In this document: positions 1-9,636 of the stretch, piece by piece
Position numbering within the stretch: the stretch's first letter is position 1
Layout of the letters: the number at the start of each line of letters is the position of its first letter
Source: Oscillospiraceae bacterium
GTDB taxonomy: Bacteria > Bacillota > Clostridia > Oscillospirales > CAG-272
NCBI GenBank assembly: GCA_015064445.1
Contig: SVSE01000001.1
Span: 1-64,000 of the forward strand
Length of the DNA stretch: 64,000 nt
Direction of reading: 5' to 3'
Notes under the pieces: generated by a model
Told to the model about the DNA's origin: nothing
Databases searched by the model: none
What the model saw: only the letters and a program-made list of their open reading frames with translations
Program-made: the position numbers and the translations under genes

Positions 1-62
1 CTTAGGAGGGGTTTATTATATCCATTTAACTATGGAGGCGTAATCGCAAGAGACTTGCGATT

Positions 63-773
63 TTATTTTAATTTTGGACTGTTAGCATTCAATGCAGAGC
101 GAGTTTCACGAATGATAGGGAAGAACTTATCCCCTGCCACCACAAAATGCTCCAAAAGGTCAACGCTGAACATATCAAATGCGCTCGAAAGCATTGTGGT
201 AGTTTCAATGTCCTCCATTGAGGGAACAGCAAATCCGTTAGGATGGTTGTGCGCTAACACGAACATAGAGGCGTTAACCCTTGCAACCTCCTCGAAAATC
301 TTTCTCGGATCAATAATTGAGGAATTTATGTTTCCTTCAATTAATTTAACAGTATTAAGAAGCTTGAAGTTGGCATCAAAGAGCAAAATGTATATAATTT
401 CCTTTGTTGCGCCTATGTAAAGGTTAACAAGGTATTCGCCAACAGCATCAACCGTGTCTAAAACCTTTCCACTAAGGTCCTCGTTAAGCATATATGTTCT
501 CGCAATTTGAGGTATAAGCTTGATAAGCGTCGCAGAATTTTCCTTTATGCCCTTAACCTTAATAAGCTCCTTGAAATCTGCATCAAAAACGCCCTTCAAC
601 GAGCCAAAACGGTCAATGAGGGAATGCGCAAGCTCGTTTGTATCCTGCCTTGGAACAGAGTAGAACAAAAGCAACTCCAAAATGTTGTGTGGCTCAAAGC
701 TATCAAGAGAGCTCGCCAAAAATCTATTCTTTAATCTTTGACGATGCCCCTCGTGAGGCAATTCCTTTTTCAT
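63..773 (-). CDS. radC: RadC family JAB/MPN-domain protein
   Basis: 236 aa ORF; HNHPNG...S..D JAMM-like motif, HhH-like N-terminus. Confidence 0.93.
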   Translation of the reverse strand: MKKELPHEGHRQRLKNRFLASSLDSFEPHNILELLLFYSVPRQDTNELAHSLIDRFGSLKGVFDADFKELIKVKGIKENSATLIKLIPQIARTYMLNEDLSGKVLDTVDAVGEYLVNLYIGATKEIIYILLFDANFKLLNTVKLIEGNINSSIIDPRKIFEEVARVNASMFVLAHNHPNGFAVPSMEDIETTTMLSSAFDMFSVDLLEHFVVAGDKFFPIIRETRSALNANSPKLK

Positions 774-1714
774 TTCTTAACGACATCCTCCTTATTAGTT
801 TTTGCAACTATATAATGAGGTCTTTTCTTCGTTTCAATATACATCTTTGAAATATATTGACCGATAATTCCAATACAAAACAGCTGAACACCACCGATAA
901 ACAATATGATACAAACAAGCGATGGCCAACCCTGCACAGGATCCTGATATACTAAGGCTCTTACAAACACAAAAACGGTCATAACAAGCGATATCAAGGT
1001 AAAAAGTATGCCCATAAAGGACGAAATTTTAAGTGGAGTAGAGGAGAAGTTAGTAATTCCGTTAATGGAATACTTGAAAAGCTTCCAAAAGCTCCATTTT
1101 GTCTTGCCGGCAACTCTTTCTACATTTTCGTAAGGCATCCAGTAGGTCTTGAAGCCAACCCAGCCGAAAATTCCCTTTGAAAAGCGGTTACTCTCACACA
1201 TATCGACAATGGCATCAACCATTTCGCGCTTCATAAGCCTAAAATCACGCGCACCATCAACTACATCGGTGTCAGATACCTTGTTCATAATCTTATAGAA
1301 CATTCTTGCAAAGAATGAACGAACCTTAGGCTCGCCCTTTCTTGTAACGCGTCGAGTCGCAACACTATCATATTCGCCACTCTCAAGAATTTTAACCATT
1401 TCAGGCAAAAGAGAAGGTGGATCCTGCATGTCAGCATCCATAACAGCAGTATAATCTCCAGTTGAATTGCAAAATCCTGCATACATAGCTGCCTCTTTTC
1501 CGAAATTTCTCGAAAAAGCGATATACTTAACGCGCTCATCATCCTTGGCAAAATCCTGAAGAATAGAGAGAGTCTTGTCCTTGGAGCCATCATCAATAAA
1601 TAGCATCTCAAATTCATAATTTTCCATCTCTGATGAAACCCTTTTAAGCTCATCATAAAAAATAGGCAAGGATTCTTCTTCGTTGTAGCACGGAATTACA
1701 AGAGAAATCTTCAT
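770..1714 (-). CDS. Glycosyltransferase family 2 (DPM1/GtrB-like), two C-terminal TM helices
   Basis: SLVIPCYNEEESLP N-terminus, DADMQDPP motif, C-terminal hydrophobic helices. Confidence 0.92.
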   Translation of the reverse strand: MKISLVIPCYNEEESLPIFYDELKRVSSEMENYEFEMLFIDDGSKDKTLSILQDFAKDDERVKYIAFSRNFGKEAAMYAGFCNSTGDYTAVMDADMQDPPSLLPEMVKILESGEYDSVATRRVTRKGEPKVRSFFARMFYKIMNKVSDTDVVDGARDFRLMKREMVDAIVDMCESNRFSKGIFGWVGFKTYWMPYENVERVAGKTKWSFWKLFKYSINGITNFSSTPLKISSFMGILFTLISLVMTVFVFVRALVYQDPVQGWPSLVCIILFIGGVQLFCIGIIGQYISKMYIETKKRPHYIVAKTNKEDVVKK

Positions 1715-1744
1715 ACTGATAGCTCCTTTCGCAAAGATATAAAT

Positions 1745-1773
1745 ATTTTAACATATTATAAGCACTTTGTCAA
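1745..1773 (-). promoter_or_regulatory. sigma-A type promoter for the GT2 gene
   Basis: Minus strand TTGACA-N17-TAAAAT with TGT extended -10. Confidence 0.65.
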
Positions 1774-1885
1774 TAGCTCACGCTCTCAAAACAAACTTGT
1801 AGCTTGTTTTTTCAAACTAAAGCGCTCATATAATCGTTATCTCCTCAAAAAAGTAAAAATATACAAAAAGTAATAAATAAAAGTG

Positions 1886-1914
1886 TTGACTATTGTGCGT
1901 TTTTGTGCTAAAAT
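1886..1914 (+). promoter_or_regulatory. sigma-A type promoter for the lipoprotein gene
   Basis: TTGACT-N17-TAAAAT with TGC extended -10. Confidence 0.7.
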
Positions 1915-1947
1915 TATATCATAGATAAAAAACGGAGGTAAAGTAAA

Positions 1948-3996
1948 TTGAAAAAATTACTTGCACTTATCCTTGCATTACTTATGATGGTTGCTGTATT
2001 TGCTTCCTGTGATGATGACGATAATTCATCGTCCTCCTCATCAAGCACAAGCTCATCCTCAAGTAGCTCGGATGACCCATCATCTGATGATTCGCAATCA
2101 TCTTCGTCTTCCTCAAAGGATGATAAAAAATATCCTGATGTTCCAAAGATTGATTATAATGTGAACATCAATCAGACAGTAAACTCAAGCGTGTTCGCAT
2201 CTCTTGATAGCTTCGGAAACGAGGGAGAGGCAGAGTCATACTCAAGCGCGACTAACTTGGATGTTTCTGTTGGTATCACACATATTTCTGAGCCTGGTGT
2301 ATATCGCCTTTCTGGCACCACCACTAAGGGATATGTGAAGGTTGATATTGATAGACCAAATCCAGATGCACCTCTTCAAGAGGTAATTCTTATCTTGGAT
2401 AATGTAAACATTACATCCTATCCTGACGCGTCCTCAATCCCACCAATCTATTCAAAGGGCTGTAACCTTACAATAATTCTTCCAAAGGATTCTGTAAATA
2501 CAATTACAGACACTAAGACAAACCTTGAAAAGAGTGCTATTTATGTTAAGACAGGTAACCTCACAATTGATGGCGAGGGAACACTTAATGTAAACGGAAC
2601 ATATAAGAGTGCTATCTTTAATACAAAGACTCTTACAATCAATGGTGGTGTTTTCAATATCGTTTCTGAATACCACGCAGTTTATGGCGAAACAGCTCTT
2701 GTAATCAATTCTGGTGACTTTACAGTTCATACAGGCAAGGCAGCGCTTAAGAGTGGAGAATATGAGGTTGATAATCTCCCAGAGCAGAATGTTCTTGGAA
2801 GCATTACCATAAATGGTGGTAAGTACGCTCTTGAAACAAATGGTAACGCAATCGACGCATATGGCTCAGTTACAATCAATGGTGGTGGCTTCAATATCGA
2901 AACCGAGAAGGACGGTATCAACGCATCTGGCGATATTACCTTCGGCGATAACGAAAAGAACACCGTTATGATTATTGATGCTAAGGAAACTGGTATCAAG
3001 GGTAACTCAAAGCTTGATACGGCTGACGGACAGGGCATCAAGGGCACATCGAAGATTACAATCGGTGGCAAAACAAACATTAAGATTACAACAGTAACAG
3101 ACGGTATCGACGGATACGATATTGAAATCGATACACTCGGCGTTATTTATATTCAAACAAATGCTAATTTCGTAGAGGATATGTCTCATGGCGAATACAT
3201 TCTTGATAACAAGGAGTATCATAAGGTTGACAGAGCTCTCTATGATGGTAAGGCGTTCTTTGCAATTAAGGGAAGTGCAAAGGGTGTAAGAGCTGATAAT
3301 ACTATTGTAATTAAGGCAGGACAAATCGGTATCGATTCTGATGAGGATTCAATCGTTTCAACCGACGGTAAGAATGGAGATTCCGCTACTGCTAACACAA
3401 TTCAAATTCTTGGTGGCTCAATCAACCTCGATTCTCGCGAAAGCGCAATCAAGGCTGATAACGCTATCACAGTTACAGGCTCTGCAAAGGTTAATATTAT
3501 CAAGTCTGACAAGGGCATAAATGCAAGAGAAGTAACAGTTAGTGGTGGAACAATTATCGCAGTTGCTATTTCCGATGCAATCGACGCTACAACAGCGACT
3601 GTAAGCGCAGGCGTGCTTTATCTCTTCGATAAGGTAGACCTCAAGACAGGCGGAACCTTTACAGTTACAGGTGGAACAGTTGTTTGCCTCTCAACTACAA
3701 ATAATCCAAAGGCTCCAACCTCTTGCACACATAAGCTTATTAGCACATCTGTTGAAAGCCCAGCTGATTATGTATTCGGCAACTATATCAACATCAAGGG
3801 TGAAAGCCTCGATATCGTTCTCAAAATACCAAAGAGCTATGCTGAAAAGCTTTCAGTGGTAGTTGCCTCCTCCGATATTTTGACAGGTAGCTACACAATC
3901 TCCGTTGGTTCATTCGCTAACGGTAGCATCTCTAACCTCGTTTGCACAGACGGTCAATTTACCGCGACAGCAACTCAGAGCGTAACAGTTGAATAA
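1948..3996 (+). CDS. Lipoprotein with Ser/Asp-rich linker and DUF4353-like carbohydrate-binding/beta-helix domain
   Basis: Signal peptide with lipobox (VFASC), Ser/Asp-rich linker, repeated TINGG/ITVSGG beta-helix-like motifs. Confidence 0.8.
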   Translation: MKKLLALILALLMMVAVFASCDDDDNSSSSSSSTSSSSSSSDDPSSDDSQSSSSSSKDDKKYPDVPKIDYNVNINQTVNSSVFASLDSFGNEGEAESYSSATNLDVSVGITHISEPGVYRLSGTTTKGYVKVDIDRPNPDAPLQEVILILDNVNITSYPDASSIPPIYSKGCNLTIILPKDSVNTITDTKTNLEKSAIYVKTGNLTIDGEGTLNVNGTYKSAIFNTKTLTINGGVFNIVSEYHAVYGETALVINSGDFTVHTGKAALKSGEYEVDNLPEQNVLGSITINGGKYALETNGNAIDAYGSVTINGGGFNIETEKDGINASGDITFGDNEKNTVMIIDAKETGIKGNSKLDTADGQGIKGTSKITIGGKTNIKITTVTDGIDGYDIEIDTLGVIYIQTNANFVEDMSHGEYILDNKEYHKVDRALYDGKAFFAIKGSAKGVRADNTIVIKAGQIGIDSDEDSIVSTDGKNGDSATANTIQILGGSINLDSRESAIKADNAITVTGSAKVNIIKSDKGINAREVTVSGGTIIAVAISDAIDATTATVSAGVLYLFDKVDLKTGGTFTVTGGTVVCLSTTNNPKAPTSCTHKLISTSVESPADYVFGNYINIKGESLDIVLKIPKSYAEKLSVVVASSDILTGSYTISVGSFANGSISNLVCTDGQFTATATQSVTVE

Positions 3997-4000
3997 AAAG

Positions 4001-4034
4001 AAAATGCTTACGGATTTTTCCGTAAGCATTTTTT
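4001..4034. terminator. Bidirectional intrinsic terminator between convergent genes
   Basis: AAAATGCTTACGG-atttt-CCGTAAGCATTTTTT. Confidence 0.85.
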
Positions 4035-5403
4035 AATTTTCGTTATTAGGTAGCTTTTCAAGTGCTACAAATATAATGGAATAATACATAGTAGGATATA
4101 AGTTGAAAATGTGATTATCCAAAAGGCTTGTCAAGAGAAGAGCAAGCACGCATATTCCCAAGAATACACACGATAAGCTCTTTTTCTTGCTTATAAATAG
4201 CTTAACAGTTTGATATCTGTGATAGCAGTAAGCACCAAATCCCACGATTCCACAGGTAGCCAAAAGCTCGATTATAGTGTTGTGATATCTGTTAGGATCA
4301 ATTCCGTGTCCAAAATTGTCCTCCATACAGCTGTCAAAGCCACCACCGAATATCGGATGAGAAATGAAGTTTTTAAGACCGTGCTTATATAGCTCAAATC
4401 TTCCGTTGTCGCCAAAGCCTTGATTTATATAGCTTCCTAAAAATGATGATATATTGTCCCAAAGCACTATCATAACAGGAATAGCAATGATAATTCCGAC
4501 GCCCAAAAGCGAAAGCGTGATAATTCGATTGATTTTCTTGTTTTCGCCCTTTAAGCATATCAAAATAACCGAAATAATCGCAATAACAGTAGCAAACAAG
4601 AGTGATGAGCGACTGAGCGTTAGCGCTATAACTACATATGTTAGAATTGCGGTTATATAGAAGATATACCCGTGCTTTTTAGTTGATGCATAGTAAAAAT
4701 GGACAGGCAAGAGCATTGTTAGCATTCCACCAACATTATTCCACATTCCCCAGCCCAAAATCAAGGATTCCTTTATCATTGAGCCACTTTCATTAAATGT
4801 AGCATCACGGAGTAGCAAAACAACCATTTGCATGGTCAAAAGCACCGATGCAACATAGAAAATGAAAATAACATACTCTACAATATTCTCATGCCTCTCA
4901 ACGCCCATATAAAAGGCGAAATAGATAATGACGAAAAAGAATACGAGCAAAAGTGCAAAAGTGATATTTATAGGCGCGTAGGCGCTGAAATTAAAGAATC
5001 CGTTGAGCAAAAGACCACCTGAGAAGGCGATAAATCCCCAAAATAGCGCGGATTTTGGCAATTCCTTGATTCGTTGTGCCTTTTTGTGAAGCACCAAGTG
5101 AGCTATAATAGAGGCTATAATAACTAAAACCGAGATTATAGCTACTATTGCAAAAGAGGTAGAGCCAAGCCAACCACTAAGAAATGTTTTATATGAAAAC
5201 ATAAAGGCTATCATGAGAATAGGGGCAATAGAAACTCTCATATCGTCGCAAAGCATTGTGCTTGTGGCGAACGCACAAACGAGCAAAATCATTGAAAAAA
5301 GCTCGCAAGAGAAGGTGTGCCCAATAAAAATTATAACAGCCAAAAATATAGGATATAGCTTGCTATCAAAAAAGGAAATCGCCTTTTCTTTTAAATTAGA
5401 CAT
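4033..5403 (-). CDS. O-antigen ligase/polymerase (Wzy/WaaL-like) membrane protein
   Basis: 456 aa polytopic; GHGIDPNRYHNTIIELLATCGIVG typical Wzy_C region. Confidence 0.8.
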   Translation of the reverse strand: MSNLKEKAISFFDSKLYPIFLAVIIFIGHTFSCELFSMILLVCAFATSTMLCDDMRVSIAPILMIAFMFSYKTFLSGWLGSTSFAIVAIISVLVIIASIIAHLVLHKKAQRIKELPKSALFWGFIAFSGGLLLNGFFNFSAYAPINITFALLLVFFFVIIYFAFYMGVERHENIVEYVIFIFYVASVLLTMQMVVLLLRDATFNESGSMIKESLILGWGMWNNVGGMLTMLLPVHFYYASTKKHGYIFYITAILTYVVIALTLSRSSLLFATVIAIISVILICLKGENKKINRIITLSLLGVGIIIAIPVMIVLWDNISSFLGSYINQGFGDNGRFELYKHGLKNFISHPIFGGGFDSCMEDNFGHGIDPNRYHNTIIELLATCGIVGFGAYCYHRYQTVKLFISKKKSLSCVFLGICVLALLLTSLLDNHIFNLYPTMYYSIIFVALEKLPNNEN

Positions 5404-5453
5404 AAAGCTCCTTTTGTAATTTAAAGCCCTGCATAAAACAGGGCTTTATCTTA

Positions 5454-6218
5454 TTATTTTTTCTTCTTCTTTGGCTCTGGCGCATAGTCGTTGCTACCAT
5501 AAATGTTACTATATTTGCCATAACCACTGCTTCTTGAATATTTTCCGTAGTATTTTCTATAATATCTGCTGTAATAAGACGAGGATTTTGTAGGAACACG
5601 GTTGAGAATAGCACCGAGAATCTTACAATTACTCTTTTCAAGCTGTTGCTTAACATCCTTTGCAAAGCGATATCCGATTTCGCCACATGAAATAACTATT
5701 GCAGCACCATCGCAGAATGCGGAAACAACAGATGCGTCAATTACTGCACCGAGAGGAGCAGCGTCAATTATAATGTAGTCAAATACATTGCGCATCTCAG
5801 CAACGAGTGCCTCGAATTTTGAAGAGCCAAGAAGCTCAACAGGATTTGGAGGAACTGCGCCTGCAAAAATAATGTTCAAATTCTCATGCTGTGTCGCGTA
5901 CAAAACATCCTCAAGAGTTGCCTGAGAGGAAAGATATTCACTAAGACCAAGAACCTCTCCCTCGTTGTCGGTATATCTTGAAGAAAGAACGCTCTTTCTA
6001 AGGTCGGAGTCTATGAGAAGCACCTTTTTCTCTGAAAGAGAAAGTGACTTCGCAAGCTCGAGTGAAACTGTGCTTTTTCCTTCGTTTTTTACACAGCTTG
6101 TAATCAAAACAGTCTTAATATCGCTTCCGCTGAACAAAAGGTTGGTTTTAAGAGTTTTGAAGGCTTCCTTTACATAGTAGGAAAATGTTTCATTTTCGTG
6201 AACAAATGTCTTTTTCAT
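5454..6218 (-). CDS. Polysaccharide biosynthesis tyrosine autokinase (CpsD/CapB-like)
   Basis: NEGKST Walker A, LLIDSDLR, YIIIDAAP; Tyr-rich C-terminal tail (YYSRYYRKYYGKYSRSSGYGKY). Confidence 0.88.
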   Translation of the reverse strand: MKKTFVHENETFSYYVKEAFKTLKTNLLFSGSDIKTVLITSCVKNEGKSTVSLELAKSLSLSEKKVLLIDSDLRKSVLSSRYTDNEGEVLGLSEYLSSQATLEDVLYATQHENLNIIFAGAVPPNPVELLGSSKFEALVAEMRNVFDYIIIDAAPLGAVIDASVVSAFCDGAAIVISCGEIGYRFAKDVKQQLEKSNCKILGAILNRVPTKSSSYYSRYYRKYYGKYSRSSGYGKYSNIYGSNDYAPEPKKKKK

Positions 6219-6230
6219 CTCTTAACCTCC

Positions 6231-6965
6231 TTACTGCTCAACATCAATCTCAGGAATAACACCGAGAACGCTTATCTTGAGATAACGGTCAATATCGTCA
6301 GCTGTCTTAATCTTATCATCAAACATAAATATGATTACGAGAATAGCAGCAGCAACGATTCCACCAATAATAGCAGCAAGAGAAGCATTTCTTACTGTAT
6401 GAATGTTAGATGGATTGTTATTAACCTCACCAAGCTTTGCTTGCATGGTTCTAATAGAATCAGATTTCATAAAGTCGTTAATGTAGGTTCCAAAGTAGCT
6501 TGTTACCTCATCAACTAAAATTTTCGAGTATTCTGGATTCGTTGTAGTAACAGTGAATGTTACCATACATGTTTCTGAGTCAGAGTCTACACTTATATAA
6601 GAGAGAAGGGTTCTGCCAGAGATTTCTCCGTATTTTGAAACGAATGTAAGGTCCTCATTAAGCTTTGCAGCAACCTTGTCGCAGAAAACCTCTGTGACAA
6701 GCTCGGGGCTTGTTGTAGCAAGCTGACGACCGATTGTCCAGTCGCTTACAGTCTGCGAGGAGCTGATAGAGTCCTGTGTATTTGTGATGAAAAGAGTAGA
6801 GCGCGATTTGTAGGTTGGTGTTACTGTGCTTGTAAAAATTACAGCAACAACAGCAGCGCATACCATAGCGAGAAGCACAATCCAGATTTTGCCTAAAATG
6901 TAGTTGGCAACATCTCTTATGTCAAGACCGCCTTCTTCTTTTGTGTTGATGTTGGTTGAATCCAT
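6231..6965 (-). CDS. Wzz/CpsC-like capsular polysaccharide co-polymerase/kinase activator
   Basis: Two TM helices flanking an extracellular domain; adjacent to CpsD. Confidence 0.87.
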   Translation of the reverse strand: MDSTNINTKEEGGLDIRDVANYILGKIWIVLLAMVCAAVVAVIFTSTVTPTYKSRSTLFITNTQDSISSSQTVSDWTIGRQLATTSPELVTEVFCDKVAAKLNEDLTFVSKYGEISGRTLLSYISVDSDSETCMVTFTVTTTNPEYSKILVDEVTSYFGTYINDFMKSDSIRTMQAKLGEVNNNPSNIHTVRNASLAAIIGGIVAAAILVIIFMFDDKIKTADDIDRYLKISVLGVIPEIDVEQ

Positions 6966-6975
6966 TTTTTTCTCC

Positions 6976-7713
6976 TTAATGAATCTTTTTATTTTCTAAT
7001 ATCAAATTTGGCACAAGCTCGCAAGTCCTTCTTGCAACACCCTCGCCATATTTTTTACTAATCAAATTATAAGCCCTTGACATAATTGGTGCAAATGAAA
7101 GAGTATCGTGTGCATCGGTTGCTATAATGTCAACAAGCGATTTTTTGAAAAGCGTTTTTATGAATTTTGCGCATTTTCCAAGTCGCATTTTTGTAATGGA
7201 GCTTGCATTCACTTGAATCAATGCCCCCATTTCCTTTAGCTCGTCCACCTTGCTTATGTCACTAACAAGAGAAGCATATCTTTCGGCATGGGCAAGAATA
7301 GGAGTGATGCCTTTTCTTAAGAGCCCTGAAAGAGAGCCTTGAATTTCAAAAAATGGCGCATTCGGCAAAAACTCTACAAGAGCATACGATGAGCCTGCAA
7401 TAAACGAGCATTTTCCACTTGAAAGCGATTCGAAAATGTCGTGATGATGCATAACCTCATTTCCAAGATACAAATCCATATCGGAATACTTTTCTCTTGC
7501 ATAATCAAACGCGATACCAAAGCTTTCCTTGATTTTTTCATTGTAGCTCGAAATTTGAGCGTCATTTTTGAAGTGGTGCACCTTGAAGTGAGGTGTGAAG
7601 CATATTTTCTTAATACCGTCCTCGTAGGCGATATCAAGCATTTTCTTCATTTCCTCGATGTCCCTCGCTCCGTCGTCAACAGAGCACAGCGCGTGACAAT
7701 GTAAATCTGTCAT
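6976..7713 (-). CDS. CpsB/CapC-type PHP-family tyrosine phosphatase
   Basis: MTDLHCHALCSVDDGARD start, HAERY, DAHD metal motifs; ATG at 7713 with GAGGTG SD; the longer ORF start at 7773 lies upstream of the promoter. Confidence 0.87.
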   Translation of the reverse strand: MTDLHCHALCSVDDGARDIEEMKKMLDIAYEDGIKKICFTPHFKVHHFKNDAQISSYNEKIKESFGIAFDYAREKYSDMDLYLGNEVMHHHDIFESLSSGKCSFIAGSSYALVEFLPNAPFFEIQGSLSGLLRKGITPILAHAERYASLVSDISKVDELKEMGALIQVNASSITKMRLGKCAKFIKTLFKKSLVDIIATDAHDTLSFAPIMSRAYNLISKKYGEGVARRTCELVPNLILENKKIH

Positions 7714-7744
7714 AGACACCTCGCAATAATCCATAGATAACAAT

Positions 7745-7773
7745 ATTTTAACATTATGCGCACATTTTGTCAA
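7745..7773 (-). promoter_or_regulatory. Promoter of the cpsB-cpsC-cpsD-wzy module
   Basis: Minus strand TTGACA-N17-TAAAAT with TGT extended -10. Confidence 0.7.
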
Positions 7774-7832
7774 GTCTTATGAAAATAAAAAATAAATTAC
7801 ACACGCAAAATAAAAAACTATTTGGCAATTTG

Positions 7833-7861
7833 TTGACATCTCTCGTTTAATTTGTTAAAAT
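7833..7861 (+). promoter_or_regulatory. Promoter of the B12-binding radical SAM gene
   Basis: TTGACA-N17-TAAAAT with TGT extended -10. Confidence 0.7.
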
Positions 7862-7878
7862 TAAATCAAGAAGGTGAT

Positions 7879-9543
7879 ATGTTGAAGGCAGTAATATGCG
7901 CCATAAATTCGAAATTCGTTCACTCGTGCCTTGCTCCGTGGTATCTTAAGGCTATGGTGGACGAGCTTTGCCCTGATGTGTATTGCAAAATAATCGAGGG
8001 GACAATTAACGAAAGAGAAGAAAAAATCCTTGAAAGAATACTTGAGAGCGACGCGGATGTGGTCGCTTTTTCGGCGTATATTTGGAACATAAAGCTCGTT
8101 CTTTCTCTTGCAAAAGCGATAAAGAAAAAGAGAAGCGTTAAAATTCTCTTGGGAGGGCCAGAGGTAAGCTATAATGCAAAAGCGGTCCTTGAGGCAAACC
8201 CATTTGTTGATTACATAATTTCGGGAGAGGGAGAAATCCCCTTTGCTAAGCTCTGTGCAGGTGTAAATGCATCGGAAATTGAGGGGCTCTGTTATAGAAG
8301 CAATGCGGAAATAGTGGTAAACGAGCCCTACATTATGATAGGCGATCCACCATCTCCTTATACGGACGAATACCTTGAAACGCTAAATGGCAGAATTGCT
8401 TATCTTGAAACGAGCAGAGGGTGCCCTTATCATTGTGCCTTTTGCCTTTCGGGCAGATGTGGTGGAGTCCGTTTTTTTGACATTGAAAGAAGTAAAAAGG
8501 ACATACTCATTTTGGCTCGTAGTGGCACCAAAACAGTGAAGCTAATTGACCGTACATTTAACGCGGACAAAAAGAGAGCAAAAGAGCTCTTTGAATTTAT
8601 AATAAATTCATATGGCAAGGAAATCCCGCAAAATGTGTGCTTCCATTTTGAGATAGAGGGAGATATTCTTGATGATGAAATTATCTCCGTTCTTGCAAGC
8701 GCGCCTGTCGGTCTTTTCCAAATGGAAATAGGACTTCAATCCTTCAATGAGAAAACACTTCACGCAATTGACAGAAAAACTAATATGTCCAAGCTTTGCG
8801 AGAATGTCAAAAGGCTTCTTGCACCACAAAATATTCATATTCATATCGACCTTATCGCAGGCTTGCCATATGAGGACTTAAATAGCCTTGAAAACAGCTT
8901 CAACAGTGCAATCGCTCTGCGTCCTCATATGCTTCAGCTCGGATTTTTGAAGCTCCTTTACGGTGCAAAGCTAAGAGAAGAGACAAGCGAGTCGAATTTT
9001 GATTATAGTAGCGAGCCACCATATGAGGTTAAAAGCACAAAATGGCTCTCTTGCGATGATATGGAAAAGTTCCACATAATCGAGGATTTCTTTGATAGAT
9101 TTTATAATTCTCGCAGATTCCCAAGCCTCAACGAATATGTGCTTAATTTGACCGAAAACCCCTTTAATTTGTACACAGGGCTCGCCTTTTTTGTTAAAAA
9201 TAATGAAAAAAGTAGAACTCTTGATGAGCTTTCAAGCCTTGTTTACGAGTATCTCTGTGCTCTCGATGGTACGGACAAAAATATTGTTCGTGACCTTATG
9301 GCGACGGATAGGCTCTCGACCAACAAAATGGGTGCGTTGCCCGAATTCCTGAAAATTCATTCTCCTAAACTCAAGGAATATTTGAACGAGCTTGAGAAAA
9401 ATCCAAAAACCAAAAGAAAACAGGGAATTAAAAGAGCAATAACTCTGCTTGCAAGCGAAAAGTCCTTTATTTATGTCGATTACGACATACAAAATCCAGT
9501 AACTGGAAAATATGAAATTTTCAAAAGGCATAATTTTACTTAA
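7879..9543 (+). CDS. B12-binding domain radical SAM protein with DUF4080-like C-terminus
   Basis: N-terminal cobalamin-binding-like region (LLGGPEVS), RGCPYHCAFC radical SAM motif; start moved to 7879 because 7852 overlaps the -10. Confidence 0.88.
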   Translation: MLKAVICAINSKFVHSCLAPWYLKAMVDELCPDVYCKIIEGTINEREEKILERILESDADVVAFSAYIWNIKLVLSLAKAIKKKRSVKILLGGPEVSYNAKAVLEANPFVDYIISGEGEIPFAKLCAGVNASEIEGLCYRSNAEIVVNEPYIMIGDPPSPYTDEYLETLNGRIAYLETSRGCPYHCAFCLSGRCGGVRFFDIERSKKDILILARSGTKTVKLIDRTFNADKKRAKELFEFIINSYGKEIPQNVCFHFEIEGDILDDEIISVLASAPVGLFQMEIGLQSFNEKTLHAIDRKTNMSKLCENVKRLLAPQNIHIHIDLIAGLPYEDLNSLENSFNSAIALRPHMLQLGFLKLLYGAKLREETSESNFDYSSEPPYEVKSTKWLSCDDMEKFHIIEDFFDRFYNSRRFPSLNEYVLNLTENPFNLYTGLAFFVKNNEKSRTLDELSSLVYEYLCALDGTDKNIVRDLMATDRLSTNKMGALPEFLKIHSPKLKEYLNELEKNPKTKRKQGIKRAITLLASEKSFIYVDYDIQNPVTGKYEIFKRHNFT

Positions 9544-9636
9544 AAAATTTTGCCGAAAGGACTTGAAAAATGCAAAGCATTGTAGTACAATATATGCGAC
9601 ACAAAATATAATTATATATAATTGAAAGGAAAAGTA

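Noticed and set aside
2010-2130. Ser-codon run (tcatcgtcctcctcatcaagc...) as a tandem repeat or CRISPR-like array
   Set aside because: It is coding low complexity for the lipoprotein linker; no regular repeat-spacer structure.
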